The notes under the pieces: model-generated
Told to the model about the DNA's origin: nothing
Seen by the model: only the letters and a program-made list of their open reading frames with translations
Databases searched by the model: none
In this document: positions 1 to 14,720 of the stretch, piece after piece
Layout: each line of letters starts with the position of its first letter
Numbering within the stretch: position 1 is the stretch's first letter
Made by a program: the position numbers and the translations under genes
Origin: Phycomyces blakesleeanus NRRL 1555(-)
Taxonomy: Eukaryota > Mucoromycota > Mucoromycetes > Mucorales > Phycomycetaceae
Assembly (NCBI RefSeq): GCF_001638985.1
Contig: NW_017265136.1
Location: 1,652,181 to 1,716,180, forward strand
Length of the DNA stretch: 64,000 nucleotides
Reading direction: 5' to 3'

Positions 1-3000
1 AATTCTGATTTACAATAACCTCCTTTCCCTTTTTTGAACTTGACATCTACAGTAGCACAAGAAGAATAAATTTCACAATATTGTAATGTACAACAAAGCA
101 CAACAAACAATATGTATAATTAGATAAATATATAATGCATAATTCCCAGAGCATCTTTATTGATTGGATACCTGTAGAACACTGATAACGTAGGCTATGC
201 ATAAAGAACATACAAAACCAAGAATCTCGTTCAAATTATGTATTTTAAACTATACAATAATAAGAATCAAGTAGGCTTTTCTTTCTTTTTTCCTTTTTTC
301 TTTGACATACAGGTATATAAAAAAATATAGATAAACAGAATTAAGCTCTTGGGAAATACAGACTTGTTCGATGAATTTCTCTCACTATATACATAATATT
401 GTTTTGTTAGTATAATGAAATATATATATAAAAAACAAGGTTTTTGGTAAGTCCCCTTGCGCCAAACAGGTCTTACATTGCACTAATATTTAACCTTTTA
501 TATTGTGCAGACTATTTTTTTTCCCAATTCTTTGTGGACAATTCAGAAGTAATGATACTAGTATGATGCAGAGCCGTATAAAGGTCTTTTCAATAAAAAA
601 TAAACGAATAAATGCATAAAGCCTTGGCTCCCATGTCAAAACAACACAAATGTTTTGTATTACTTTTGGACTGTTGTGAACATGCACAGTAACAAACTCA
701 TATCTTTGTGCCGTCAATTACAAGACACGTTAACTAATATCACACCCATGTCTATTTGGTGAAAGAGAGAAATAGATATCATTTATGACTCCAAGAACAT
801 ACAAACTTTCTCATTAACACTAATCCACAGATTCAAAAACAAATGCTCATCAATCAAAATGACTCTGGTCATCTTTGTAAAACAAGAATTAAAGTATTCT
901 GACTGCCTGATTGTCTACTTGCTCATTCTGAAATGTGATCATTAATAGATGTTAAGATTCATAAAGCTGACGTGTGTATGAAGATTATGTAGAGGACATT
1001 TCAAGCTTCGTGTGACAATTGCTTTTATTATTTTGATATATATATATATATATATATATAATAGTGGCGAAATGACTTCTTGTGGTGTTTTCCCCAGTAT
1101 ACACCATAAATACCGTAGCGTGGGTTGTGGCTGTATCTTACTAAAATAATGATAAAAAAAAAATCAAATTCTTCCTACTAGTACTACGTACCACCAGATT
1201 GTACCAGATGGTGGTGGTACATAGTAACACAGTAATAAAGAAAGAAGATAGATTGTGCTACATATTGACTCAACATGTCTATCTGTGTGTTTAACCGCTC
1301 TATTTGCTTTTATCCGATATTTATATATCATGTATATAAATCACTTGATTTGATCAAAGCTTTATTCATGATTGCTATATAGCAGTACAGCCATTTGCAG
1401 ATAGAAGAGATATGAATTAAACCTAACACTACTTTTATACATAAAGGTTTATTAGAAAACTACATGATTGTTTGATTTATACAGTCTAATATATATCTTG
1501 CAAATAACACACAATCTACAAATCTCAGTGCTTTCCTTATCCCTTATCCCTTATCTCTTTCTTTCTTTCTTTATTTCTCAAAAAGTTAAAATAAAATATA
1601 AAAAAAATATTAAATAAATCTCAACATATATAGGAAATTACCTTTAATCTCCAGCATTCATTACAGTCAATATAAGTTACACCAATTTACGGTACCAAAT
1701 ATTCTTTCATCGATAACGGAATTCAGATAAAGGATATTAAGGATATGTATTTAATATTTCATGGTTTTTGATCATAACCAGCCAAGACACTATACATGTG
1801 AACTCATGTAAATTCATATAGATTTAGCTTGGACCAACTCAAGTCTATTGTGTGTACAGTCAACTATTTCTTTTGTCTTTCAGGTGAATGTAGAAACCCG
1901 TAAATCCGGGCCGGCAGAAAATATCCCCCGGTATAGCCTACTTCTTCTTCTTCTTTGTTGGGTTTCTTAGTTGGGATCAGGGCTACACAGGAAGTCTGTT
2001 TCTTCTATTTTACTTGCTCTTGCTACTGCTTTTGTATAGATATAGATAGACATGTGCAGAACTATCATTTCTTTTTCTTTTCTTTTTTAGAGTTACTGAT
2101 CAACACACTACAGCTCTATAATGCTTTCCATTTTGACTTGACTTTAATGATTTGGTTATATATTTCAAATATATAACCATGTAAATCAATCAATTCATTC
2201 ATAAATTGTGTTCCTGTTCTTATTGTTGATTCATTATCTTTTTCCTGGAATTCCCTTTATTGTCACAGTAGTTATCTGAAATATATATATATATATATAT
2301 TTGGTTTCCGAGTATTTGGTTATCTTTATCTATTTATTTTAGTTTGACAGCTTTTTTTTTTTTTTTTTTTTTTTAAAAAAAATGAGAATTATAGACAAAG
2401 CCTTTTTTAGTATCAATTCTGTTATGAAATTTACAGACCACAATCTTGTTATCCGACTTAAACCCAGAAGGCAAATTTGAGTCAACACAATGTATATATA
2501 TATATATATATATTATAAAAAAGAAGAAGGAGAAGAAATAGTATTCGAACCAAGCATTCGCCCCCTCTTCCCCTTTCTCTTATTTTTTTTCCCATATTTG
2601 TATCTACCTATAATTTGCTTGACATTATATATATAAAGTGTATATGTATACTCTCTTATAAAGCAACAGTGGCAGCAGCAGTAGCAGCAGTAGCAGGAAC
2701 AACAATATTAATAATAATAATATTAATATTAATACCAACCTATATACGTATTGTCACACAGATGGGGAGATATGATTTGGTTCTTTTGTATATGTAAATG
2801 TATATATTTTTATATACTACCTACAGTTAGTATTTATTTTATCTATCTATCTATATCTATATCTATATCTATATCTATATCTATATCTATATCTATAGCT
2901 CTCACTGTCTGGCTGCTTGCCTGTATTTAATATATAAATGCGGAGCTCTCAAATTTGTATATAACCAAGGATTATAAAAGTATTTTCCCGGTAGAGAATA

Positions 3001-3650
3001 TAAAGAAAAGCACAATTCTCATCACCATTTCTTTGTTAATGTGATTTAGATATATAGATATAGTATTCCTTTTTTTTTTTTTTAATAAAAAATAAAAATT
3101 TCACTCAAAAATAATAATAATCAATGAATAAATATTTGACAGATCATGGTGGACAAAATTAAGAAAACAAAATCGCAACTTATATAACTTCTAAAATGTA
3201 ATTGCTCCAATGTATAAAATTGTTGTTGTTGTTGATTTTTTTTGTAATTGTTTGATATATTTATGTATAAATAAATAAAGGAAAAAATAGACATTAGGAA
3301 GAGAGGAAGAAAGGAATTTTTTTTTTTAAAAAAAAAGAAGTAACTAGGGTTTGCGTGTATGTATATATATGTATATATTCTTATATATAAAGAATACTAT
3401 GTTTGGTAGGTAGAGGTGTAGAGAAGTAGAGGAGTATAGAAGGTAAAGGTGAGGTAGGTAGGTGGGTAGGTGGGTGGGTTGTTTGCTGTAATAAAATAAA
3501 ATAAAATAAAAAGTAAAATACATAAATTATTATACATATATATGTATATATATATATATATATATGCGTGTGTATGGTTTATAAGTACATCATCATCCTT
3601 TTTTTTTTTTAATCAAGGATGTAATTATTATTGATTTTTCTCTCTCTCTT
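1..3650. other. Intergenic, no supported gene
   Basis: This AT-rich stretch holds several (TA)n runs, a poly-T run near 2350, an ATCTAT hexamer array at about 2838-2897 and short GTAG and TAAAA repeats near 3450-3510. A weak imperfect hairpin (GTACCACCA against TGGTGGTAC) lies near 1188-1220. Open frames here are short, start at non-ATG codons or are low-complexity, and I found no splice-linked coding series on either strand. The last few hundred bases are probably the 3' flank of the transporter gene that ends at 3651. Confidence 0.6.
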
Positions 3651-5112
3651 TTAAGCATCAGACTGGAAGTCCTTGATGAGACCCTTGATAGCATTAATGG
3701 TACCAAAGACACAGCCGATGATTCCAAGGAATACGGTGAGGGTACAGAATGCGAGTTCGAACCAGGGCTTGTTGCGGAAACCAGTCAGCTTCAAGTAGGA
3801 CAAGATGGGAATCAAGAACACGAGACCACAGGTGGCCAAAGCACCGATGAGACTCATGAAGCCGTGGAAGTAAGGCACGAAGATGGCCAGGATGACAAGA
3901 ATGGCCATGGTGCAGATACGGATGATGGCGCGGCAGAACCAAGAACCAACGGCACCGAAGCGCTCGTTGACCTTTGTGAACTGTTCGAATTCAAGAGAGA
4001 AAGAGGTTGTGAAGATAGGAATGGCCAAGATGACGTGAATTGTCATGACAATCATCGAAATCTTCTTGGCAGCACCGTCGGGCAAAGACAGGTAGACAGG
4101 CGACTGGGTTGATGCGCCATAGGACCAGTAACCGGGAACGGCAGTTAGGATGTAAAGACATGTGCAAGTAGACAGACCGGCAAAGATTGCCCATTTCCAT
4201 TGCTGAGGCTTGCCCAAAGCATGTTCAATGTCTATGGTATGAATTTATATTTAATTAGTATGTTTTATAAAAAAAAAGTTTACAGATTTGTTACTTACGA
4301 GGATAGGTGTTGTTACCACCGAAAGAGAAGGAAATGGTGGCAAGAGCGGTGGGGAAACCTTCCCAGATTACACCGTTACGAACGACTTCGATTTCAGGAT
4401 GGGCAAGACAGTCCATTGGGGCCTGAATGAGGACAATGAAGACAGCCATGATTGTAGAGAGAGCACCAATGGCAGCAATTGCAGTAACTTCCTTGAGGGT
4501 CTTCATGACCAAGCATGGGATGAGCAAGAAAGAACCAACAATGCACGTCCAGATGGTAGTTGTAAGTTCACCTTTCTATAATGTTAAATCCAAAAAAAAA
4601 GATTAGTAAAAAATAAATAAAGATAAATTAAAGAAACTTACAGTTCCCTGAAGAAGTTCGTTAAGGTTACTGGATGCCAATACAAGGTAAAGTGCAGGAC
4701 AACCAAACAAGTTGAGGAAATGAAGAGCGGAAGCGGCAGCATAACCTGGCCAGCCAAAGGCAGCATAACCGACATCCTTAAAGTTGCTAAGACGTTGACC
4801 GGGCTTGTGGTAGAGGCATCTGATGAGGACCACACCACTGTAGATGGCCATGGACCAGGCAAGCATCAGAATCAGGATACCGAGCCAACCACCGTCAGCA
4901 AATGCTCTGGGCAGACCGAGAGTACCTGTGCCTGCAATGACACACACAATGTTGGCATAGGCTGTGATAAAGGTACCGTTTCCGCGGCCAAAGTCATTCG
5001 ATTCATTTGAGCCGTGGTCCTCAGAATAGACATCGCTCACTGCATCAGAAGAAGAATTTTTCTCGTTTTTGAATCGGTCGGTACGGATAACAGATGAAAT
5101 GAACTCTTTCAT
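3651..5112 (-). CDS. Amino acid/auxin permease (AAAP) family transporter
   Basis: Predicted multi-pass membrane transporter that would move amino acids across the vacuolar or plasma membrane. Three exons, 5112-4642, 4575-4299 and 4231-3651, join in frame to give 442 residues ending in TAA. Both introns have GTAAGT donors and TAG acceptors. Residues 1-45 are a polar Ser/Asp/Asn-rich cytosolic tail. The first membrane segment carries the family hallmark AGTGTLGLPRAFADGGW, and about ten further hydrophobic segments follow, including FSFGGNNTYPHIE across the second splice junction and TSFSLEFEQF near residue 330. Length and layout fit the Aa_trans family (PF01490), which includes fungal AVT and MTR-type permeases. 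The substrate cannot be told from sequence. The first ATG in frame precedes the polar tail and no upstream exon is needed. Confidence 0.9.
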
Positions 5113-5381
5113 TTAATTTCGATTTTCAATTTTTTTTCTCTTTGGTTTTGGGTCTGGATACAAGAAGTATATTTATAAAGAAGTTTAAAGAAGAATGTGA
5201 AATGTGAAATGAAAGAGTTGAAAAAACAAAAAGACACTTTGGACCTGGTTTTTTTATTTCTTTTTAAATTTTTTTAATTTTTTTTTTCTTTTCTTTTCTT
5301 TGGTTTTCCCGGAAAAAATAATTCCTAAAATAAAAATTATATAGAAACTGAATTATAAATCGTTATTCGAAAATGTCAATA

Positions 5382-5414
<33 letters not shown>

Positions 5415-8400
5415 CCAACAAAAATGAAGAAGAACAAGAAGAAGAATAAGAAGGCCAAAGACGGACTTTGCTTTGGTTTGTCTTTTTCTTGTAACAAATT
5501 TGATGTATTTTCATTGATATCTCTACCTCTTTATTTAACTCAAATGAACCTTTGTATTGATTCCAAGACTAGTTCTTTGGAAGGCCTCTTCTTTTTTTAT
5601 ATGTAAAACATATACTTCAGAAACAGAAACAACCAAAAAATAATAATACCTAGTTGTTATTATTTTAAAACGCAACCAAAATATATACAGTATAAAGAAT
5701 ACCAATTGAAATAAAATATAAAAAAAAATTACTTTTTTAGTTTTCGACTCTGATTCGATTCGGAGTCCCTTTTGTCTTTTTTTTTTTATTTTTTTTTACT
5801 TTATAATTATTTCTTACTTGCCTTTCTTACTTCTTTGGATTCATATTGGACAAAAGAACTGTTTTGTGTTTCTTGGATTTGCAAGAGCGACTACCTTAGG
5901 CATCATTTTTTTGTGTTTCTGTGCTTCTGTGCAACGCAAGGATCGTAGATCAGAATAAACGAAATCTGGTTTTGTACACAATTTAAGGTATTCATTTTAC
6001 TCGATTCATCTCTTCTTCTCCCTCCAGTTTTAATTCCCGACAAAAAAGGACAAAAAAAAAAGTCAATTTGGTATTCCTATCAAAAACCAACAAAACCAAA
6101 ACCACAAATCTATAAAACCGCGGGTTAAGTTGAGAATATATATATATATATATATATTTGTATGTATTAAGAAAAGAGTTATAGTTGAAACAAAGCCAAT
6201 TCCAATAAAACCAAATCTTTTGTTCTTTTCCACGTGCCTATTGTCAGGTACTATCTTTTTAGAAACAAGAAATGTTGATCATAAAAACCAATTGACTCAA
6301 ATTGAAACAATTTTTTTTAAAAAAAATAAAAAATGGGAAAAGGTCAATATACAATCAGAAGAAGTACAAAGATCATTAGTTCCCAGTACACACCATTATT
6401 ATAACTATAACTATAACTATAGCTTTTAGTTTTTTTTTGGTTAGTTGATATATATAAATGAATCGATTTTTTTTTTTTGGTTTTTTACCCACGCCAAGGC
6501 AACAAAATCGTCTAGAATTTACCAATTATTGGGACAAAACCAAGGGAATTAGTAGGGTAAACGTATAAACGTAAACACACTCACACGTACATACTTACTA
6601 CCCACACTAAAAAAAAATGAAGTCAAAAAAAAAAAGTTAACAGGGACTTTGAGACCTTTTGGTTGCAAGTTGGATTATGTATTACAGTGTACAACACACA
6701 CAGATGTCTATATGAGTTTTCTGCTTGAAATGCCTACCCTTAATCTACCGCTTAAACTAGAAGTACACCATGTGCATACGTTTGTGTTTCTGTGTGTGGC
6801 TTTATGTCTTGTGATTTAATGCACACTGAAAAATCTGAAATATTAAGTTTGTTGAATTCATCTACATCATATATAATCTCTTGAAAGCAGATTATAGCAA
6901 GATTTGGTCATGATTCCAATCATGTACAATTTTAATAATTATCATACTGTCATTGCTACAAAAAAAAGAAGGCTAAGAAGTATTAGTGGTTGTGGTAATA
7001 GTAATAACCATATATGTATGTATAAAGAAGTGGAAATAAAGACAACCTAAACCCCGGATATAAAGCAAAAAAAAATGGAGAATGAAGGGGAGCATTTTTT
7101 TATATATATATATTTATATATGTATTGAACTGTATAACCCCACAAACGCAAACGTTCACGCGCACATCTTTTAAAGGTACTTCCTTTTTGTTCTTCATTA
7201 TTGCTGTCCCTATTCCTATTCCTATTCATATTGTTATTCTTATTATTGAGACCCAAAATAAATGAATTCAAGCTAATACGACTTTTTTTTTAAGAAAAAA
7301 AAAAAAAAGTCGGTGTCAGTAACCCCACAATTACAAGCTGACTTGTCTTTCATACCGATCAAATGGCGTTCTCTTAGTGGCGAACAAGATTGTCTGGCGT
7401 CATAATGGACTTCTTTAGCTGACGCACTAGAAGTACCACAAGTATCACAAATAACCACAAGTAACCATAGGTTACCACAGATTTACCCGAAACGGAAAAG
7501 GTTCCGCAATTAAATGTCAGAAAAGGAAGGAGAGCAAAAAAAAAAAAAAAAGAGGTGAGTGGGGTACAGTGTTCAACACCGCTAGGTCTTTGTGTTACAA
7601 TTCAACACTCAATTCAAGTAGAAAGGACTTCAAAAAATAAAGTAATAAATGATAAGGATATTCTTATACGTATTATTATATATATTTCTTTTTATCTGTA
7701 TCTATATCTATCTATATGTGGATATGATTTTATCTTTTTGAGTTATTGAAACAGTCAACCGTTTCCATAGAAACTGGTGATTATTAAAAATACACAGTCA
7801 AACAAAACAAAAAAAAAAACAAAAAAGCCCAGATCAAATAGTCACCTTTTTTTATTATTATTATTACTACTACTTACTTCTTCTACTACTTACTTCTTCT
7901 ACTACTTACTTCTTGTATTATGCTTTATTGAGTCCCTTTTTATTTATTTAAATATTCTTTAGTTACTTAATACAATAATAGTAAGAAAAAAGACTTTATC
8001 CTTTTCTTTTCTTCTTTCAATTTTGATTTATTTTTATTTTTATTTTTTTGTTGTTGCGTTCTTTTGATAATCAAAATAAAAAAGATTAATAAACTCAGTT
8101 GGTCCATGTAGTTTTGTTGGTTGATTTTTTTTTCTTCTTTAGCTTTCACCGAGTCATCTCAAAAGGCGATTTTTTGGATTTTTTTTTTTTTTTTTTTTTT
8201 TACTTATCTTCCTTTATGTTTTACACCCGACTAAAGGAAATTGCGACGACACCAATTAGATACACTAGATTAATAGGCTACTTACCTTATACATCTTTAA
8301 TCGTTTCAATTCAAAATTTCAAAGTTCCGATATAAATAAATAAATAAGTAGGTAGGTAGGTAGGTAGGTAGGTAGGTATAGGCATTATATATATATAAAC

Positions 8401-9100
8401 AAGTTCTTGGGTAAAGGTAGGCATTCGTGAGAATACTTTAACAAATTGTATATTCTATATTCTAGCATCTCGTTTGGATTTATACCTTGTTAAGCCTACA
8501 ATATTAAACAACGTTTTTTATATGTATATATCTATGTCATCAAATAAAATAAAGAATGGTTTCAAGTTGGGTCTTTTTTAAAAGTAAAAATAAAATCAAA
8601 GTTCCCTCCAAGGAATACTATAAATATTTAATAGAAGTAGCTTTATATGGATCAATAGGTTTTGTACTTTTAAGCTATTGGAAAACACGTCAGCATATAG
8701 TTTTTTCTTCTTCTTCTTTATTTCCTTGTATATAATTAATTAATGAATTAATTAATTAATACCATCAAACTGATTTTATAATGACGTGTACTGACGTTGT
8801 ATAATCATAATCATAATGGTAGTAAACAAAAAAGCAAGAATGTGTAGAAATAGTAAAGAGTTACAATACAAATAATAAGATAATAAAGATCCAGTATCAT
8901 TCAGTCATCATCTCAATGGCACTATTTGATATATATATATATATATATATAGTCGACGGCCCATTCCATTTATTTCAAATTAGCCAACAAACAATATAGA
9001 TATATAGATATATTCCCTCTATTACTGTTTACTTGATTACTTGGTTACTTGGTTACTTGCTCTTTATATTTCTATTGATCTTATTTCTTTTTATTTATTT
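5113..9100. other. Intergenic, AT-rich, no supported gene
   Basis: Roughly 4 kb between the divergently oriented transporter and subtilisin genes. It contains long poly-A/T blocks (5385-5413, 8178-8200), a GGTA tetramer array at about 8346-8378 and several (TA)n tracts. A less AT-rich island at about 7310-7460 is open for some 60 codons on the minus strand, but it has no ATG start, no recognisable domain and no splice partner, so I do not call it a gene. Confidence 0.55.
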
Positions 9101-10090
9101 ATGAAGGTTAATATTTCTATCAAACAAATATTTTATCTCCTACTTCTCGCACTTTTACACAGGGGGGACAAGGTCAGGGCCCTGGAAAATGATGCCAAAA
9201 GTGACTCTGGAATCAATGCCCCTCCCCCTCCTTTAGACGACGAATCAGCTGTTGTTTTACCCAGTTCGCACCGATTTACCGTCCAATTCCACTCGCCTCC
9301 TGGAGGAGATACCCAGGCGGCAGCCAGAGCAGATCAGGACAGATTTTTGGATCACCTTGCTGCCAATCAAATCCAATTCAGGGTTCGATACAGATACACA
9401 AATGTCATCAATGCCATATCAATCGAGTTGACACCAACACTCACGTCCACATCTACATCCACACTTGATCAAAATTCATTATTTTCCCGATCAATACCAT
9501 CATCAATACCAGCAGCAGCATCACCATCATCACCATCATCATTCAAGACCTCGAAAAATAATAATACTAACAGCAACAGCAGTAACAACAACATTTTTAA
9601 TGAAAATAATGAAAATCATAGCACATATAGAATAAATAAAGCTCAAGCTCAAGCTCAAGCTCAAGTTCAAGCTTTAAGATTTGCTTTAGCCTCACATCCA
9701 TCAGTAAAAAAGCACTGGGCCGGAAAACGATATTCTCGGCCAACTACACATAATACCCGTAATTTTGTCTTCGGAAATATAAACACGGGTGTGGAAGAAG
9801 GAATAGCCAACCTGCCCGCAGCTCATCGTCTCACAGGCGTTGCCCGTGTAAGATCTGAGAATATATCCGGAAAGGGCATCAAAATTGGTATCCTTGACAC
9901 TGGCGTAGATTATACTCATCCAGCCCTTGGTGGATGTTTTGGTGTATGTGTTATATTCAATTAATCATAACCACTTGTGGTTTATTAATTAACTTGATTT
10001 GTATATGTATATATATATATATATATAGCCTGGATGTAAAATAGCGTATGGATATGATCTTGTTGGTGATAATTATGGCAGTAAGTTGTT

Positions 10091-10126
<36 letters not shown>

Positions 10127-13100
10127 CTTTTTTGGTTTTTATAGAGGAAGGAAAGATACTTGCTGACAATGATCCAATGTACATACATAATTCAAGGATA
10201 ACCATAACATAATCAATATTAATCAAAATACTATCATTTTTTTTAGTGATACTTGTGATGGTCATGGAACTCATATAGCCGGCATAAGCAAGTATTCATT
10301 TTCTACATTAAACTAATATTCTAACCACCCACAGGCTGTTTTCTTTATAAATTCATTAATATTAGTTGCTGCTAATGATACACTCAAGGTATGTTAGGTT
10401 AATAGATAGATTTCTTCCATCGGCTATATATATATATATATTTATTTTTTTATAATTTACCAGAATTTTCAAGGTGTTGCACCCAATGTTGAATTGGGTG
10501 TTTGGCGGTAAGTACATCTTTAATATCTATACACAGACATACATACAGACACGCAATATACCAGTATGTTAAACATGTATATAAAAAAGCATTTTTGGAT
10601 GTGAAGGCGAGACAGACGATGACATTATACTCCAGGCTGCGGTTAGTTAGCTAGTTGATTAGTTGATTAGTTTATATATATATACATTCCCATTATATCT
10701 CATAAATAAATAAATATGTATGTATGTATATGTATATGAATATAAAGGAGCTCGCCTTTAATGCTGGTATGGACATTATAAACTTATCTTTGGGTGGATC
10801 TCAAAATGCTTGGGAAGAGGTATTTTCTTTTTATTTTTCTTTTTAATATATATATATGACAAATTTGAGCAAAAATAAAGATCAAAATAAATATAAATAT
10901 AAATATAATAATATTAGGACAAGTCAACTGTAACAAAAAAATTAAAAAGATCAAAATGTCAAATAAATAATACTATTGGATGTAACTTTCTTTTTTCCTC
11001 CTTTTTTTCCCTTTTTCCCTTTTATATAAATATACAAAATTGATCCTATTTCATTTATACTTGGGTATTTTTATTTGCAAATATCTTTTTTTACTTTTGC
11101 TGTAACGATAATTATTGCTCTTCTTTATACATAAATACATACATACATACAAACACAAATAAATAAATAAATGTGTATTATTGTATTTGTAGGAATCTTT
11201 GGCTGTTGCTTTATCAAACCTGGTCGACAGAGGGGTAGTAGTTATAGTAGCACAAGGAAACGAAGGAAAAGACGGTAAGAAATGGCTCAAAGAGTTATAA
11301 AGACGAAAAAGAGAGAGAGAAAGAGAGAAAGAGGGGACCGTGTGAAAAAGAATCCTAGTGGGAAAAATAAATACTTAAAAAAAAAAACTTATTTTTCTTC
11401 CCCTATTATTATTATTATTATAAAATTAAATAAATAATATTCACAGGCATCTCACAGACACCATCTCCATCTATTGGCCGGCGGGTACTCACGGTGGCTT
11501 CTGTAGACAATGTTCAACGACAGACCAGAACGTTACATATCATAAATTCTAATAGTCATCAGTACGATTTTGGTAAGCTTTATTTTTTTTTCTTTCTCTC
11601 TCTCTTAGTAAAGACCAAGATCAGGATCACGATCAGGATCAAAATCAAAATCGAGATTAAAATCGAGATCAATATTAATATTAATAAAGAAAGAAAAAGA
11701 GCAAAATGACTATAATTATATTATCAGTTAACTGTTCCTAATCATATTCATATATATATTGTACCTTTTTTTTTTTTTTAAAAAAAAAAAAGAATACCAA
11801 ATCTCGCCAGATGTCTCGGTTGATTTTGATGACAAAAAGTATTATCGTATTATGGCTACTGGACATAGTGTAGTGAATTCCGATAATGGGTCACAGACTG
11901 GAGCCGAGACCAGAAACACTAGCTATACTTTTGAATATGGCTGCCAACCACTTGATCCCAATAGATTTGTGGGTTCGGTTGTGCTTGTCCACAGAGGAAA
12001 GTGTCAGTTCTCAAGAAAGGCCCTAAACGTTCAACAAGCAGGGGCTGTGGGTCTTTTGGTGTACAACAACCCAGGCGAAGAGACCACGACAATAGGTCTC
12101 GAAGGTGCGAATATCACCATACCAGTTGGATCAATCAATGGAGAAGACGGTGGCACCATATTCTCCATGTTCTCGAGTACTGGGGATGGCAATACAAGTT
12201 TTGGTGCAGCGTTTTCCAACCAAATGGCTCCAATCAAAACAGCCGGGCTTCCTTCTCTGTAAGTTATTATATACATACTTTATTCTTTACCCAGATACAC
12301 AAGGAAACAGGGGAAAAAAAAGGCTTTGCTTTTGTACAAGATTTATATACATTCACTTACTCACCCACACAGACATACATGTGTGAGCCAGTGCGCGTGT
12401 ATGGGTGTATGCGTGTATAATAATATTCAGCTTGATCAAATGTCTTACTAATCCTTTTTGAAAAATAAAAATAAAACCACCCTCCCATTTTAGATTCTCC
12501 AGCTGGGGTCCTGATGCAGAGGTAAGCCAGGGAAAAAAAAAGAGTTCAAAACACAGAGGCGATTCTGTACTTTGGGAAAAAATGTGCTCAATGCACATTG
12601 GCCAATTTTTTTTTTCTTTTCTTTTCTTTTCTTTTGCCTGGGTTTCCTAATCTAGTAATTTGTATATTGCAGCTACACTTTAAGCCAGAAATAGCGGCAG
12701 TGGGTGGTTATGTGTATTCTACATTTCCTGTGAATATGGGTAAGGCAATTTCGGATAATTCTTTTGTGTGTGTGATATGTGTGTAATGTGTAGATTGAGA
12801 TATAAAGAAGAAGAAAACTATATATCTGTATATCTATGCGTATGTGCTTGTGTACACAATTATAACATTATAATGTAATTACAGGTAGCTACAAATCAAT
12901 GAGTGGTACAAGCATGGCTACTGTAAGTAATGCTCTTGGACTACTGTCATACATACCCGGAGATTATGTTAGACTGGTTTTTATTGTTATCTCTATCATT
13001 TACTAGTGTTAGTAGTAGTGTTAGTGGTAGTAATATCGGTAGCGATATTGGTATTTGTATCGGTGGTAATGATAGTGGCGGTAGTGGCGGTGACAAGCTC

Positions 13101-14579
13101 AAGTTTCTGATGTGTGGCCCATGCTTTATGGTTTTTTTCTTCTTCTTCTGGGATAGCCTTACCTTGCCGGGTGTGTGGCACTTTATATGGAAGCCACCAA
13201 GCACCGTAATCCAGATACTGTATACCGTGCATTTCTAAATCATGCAAGGCCAATAGTTGGCACATATCATCACAGATTGGAATCTCCTATTAAGCAAGGA
13301 GCAGGACTTGTTCAAGTAAGTAAAAATCAAATGGTCCTTAGTAATAGTAAAAAAAAGGCTGATCGTTTATGACTATTCTTACAATTCTTAATTAAATATA
13401 TGCACATGTTTACACAAACAGGTACACAACACAATACACAGCAAAAGCATTGTAGATCCTTTCAAGATCACCTTGAATGACACCGAATATTTTAATAAGA
13501 TTAATATAATAACAATTACCAACACATCGAATATGACACGCTTGTACAATATATCACATTCTGCTGCTATTGCAGTATCAGGTAAATATATATACATATA
13601 TGATATTAGTAACAGGATAGAAAGAAAACAATTGTCGTTTTTTTTTGTATTGATCTTTTTTTTGGTATCCAAGGTTACAATTTCACCAAGAGTGCAGTAC
13701 CATTGCGTCGCCCTCACTACAAAGACAATAGAGCAGATGTAGCCATAAATGAGACTGCATTTGTACTTGGATTCAATCAATCCAGAGCTGTTAAATTGAC
13801 ATTCTCTCCGCCCAATTGGACCAATACAATTGACAACCCCCACCTTTTGTACGGTGGTTATATTCGGGTACGGTCTAGTAGCAATAATACAGAGACCGAA
13901 GTACTACATGTTCCTTACTTTGGATCGCTTGGAAGGCAAAGAGATCTTCCTATATTTGACACAAAGGTAAAAAAACCAGAAATACGTTTATACGTAGCAT
14001 GCATGTGATTTATAAGAATACCATTAACATATACCTATATTCCTATTTACTTATTAGAAAGGATATCCGTATATCGGAAACTATCTCGGGAGAAGGTTGT
14101 CAGCCCCGATAGATCAATCATCCGGGTCTACGATAGACAGCCAGAACAATCAGAACAATCAGACCAACAGCACAACAAAGCAGGTTCTGAAATATGATTT
14201 CAGCCGAGCAAACGTTGTTCACCTGTACCTTCGTCTGGGTAATCCAACAGCATTGTTGAAAGGAGAACTCTTGGATACCTCTAATGTCAGTGTAGGAGAG
14301 ATACCAGCGATTCGGCAAGAGTGGTTGTCTAGGAACGACCATAGTGACACAAACCGTGAACACAACATAGATTGGAGGGGGCACATTACTACTCTGCCAA
14401 CCCTATTTAATAATACAACCACAACCACAACCACAAATAATAATACATCTAGTCGGATTGCCCATGTGCCCCACGGAATCTATCGAATCAAACTCTCGGC
14501 TCTCAAAATATTTGGGAATCCGTTGGATGACAGAGACTGGGAAGTTTGGATCTCTCCTGACATGACAATTATTGGTTAA
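9101..14579 (+). CDS. Secreted subtilisin-like serine protease (S8) with PA domain
   Basis: Endopeptidase of the subtilase family, probably extracellular. Eighteen exons: 9101-9943, 10029-10080, 10145-10178, 10247-10287, 10366-10388, 10464-10507, 10590-10641, 10748-10819, 11193-11274, 11447-11572, 11793-12258, 12494-12521, 12673-12739, 12885-12922, 13157-13315, 13422-13581, 13674-13966, 14058-14579. They join to 1033 residues. Residues 1-28 form a signal peptide, followed by an I9-type propeptide (near HRFTVQFHSP) and a low-complexity Ser/Asn/Gln-Ala stretch. The triad is visible as Asp266 (GILDTGVDYTHP), His316 (DGHGTHIAG) and Ser653 (MSGTSMAT), with the oxyanion Asn in AQGNEG. A PA (protease-associated) insert lies at about 460-610 between His and Ser. 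The C-terminal 300 residues resemble the Fn3-like tail of Vpr/C5a-peptidase-type subtilases. The fourth intron begins with GC (GCAAGT at 10288), which alone gives the continuous GIIAAND sequence. The ATG at 9101 is the first ATG in frame and starts the signal peptide. Confidence 0.93.
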
Positions 14580-14683
14580 ACATCAAATAAAAATCAAATA
14601 GAATAAAAAAAAATACTTAATATATATATAAAACCTTCTTGCTGCCTTGTTTTATATAACCAAAACCATGGCAACGGATTGGA

Positions 14684-14720
<37 letters not shown>

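Noticed and set aside
12930..13238. Gly/Ser-rich plus-strand frame
   Set aside because: It covers the intron between the GTSMAT exon and the next subtilisin exon; splice sites and phase support intron status.
13388..13843. 151-codon minus-strand frame
   Set aside because: It lies antisense to well-supported exons and introns of the subtilisin gene and has no features of its own.
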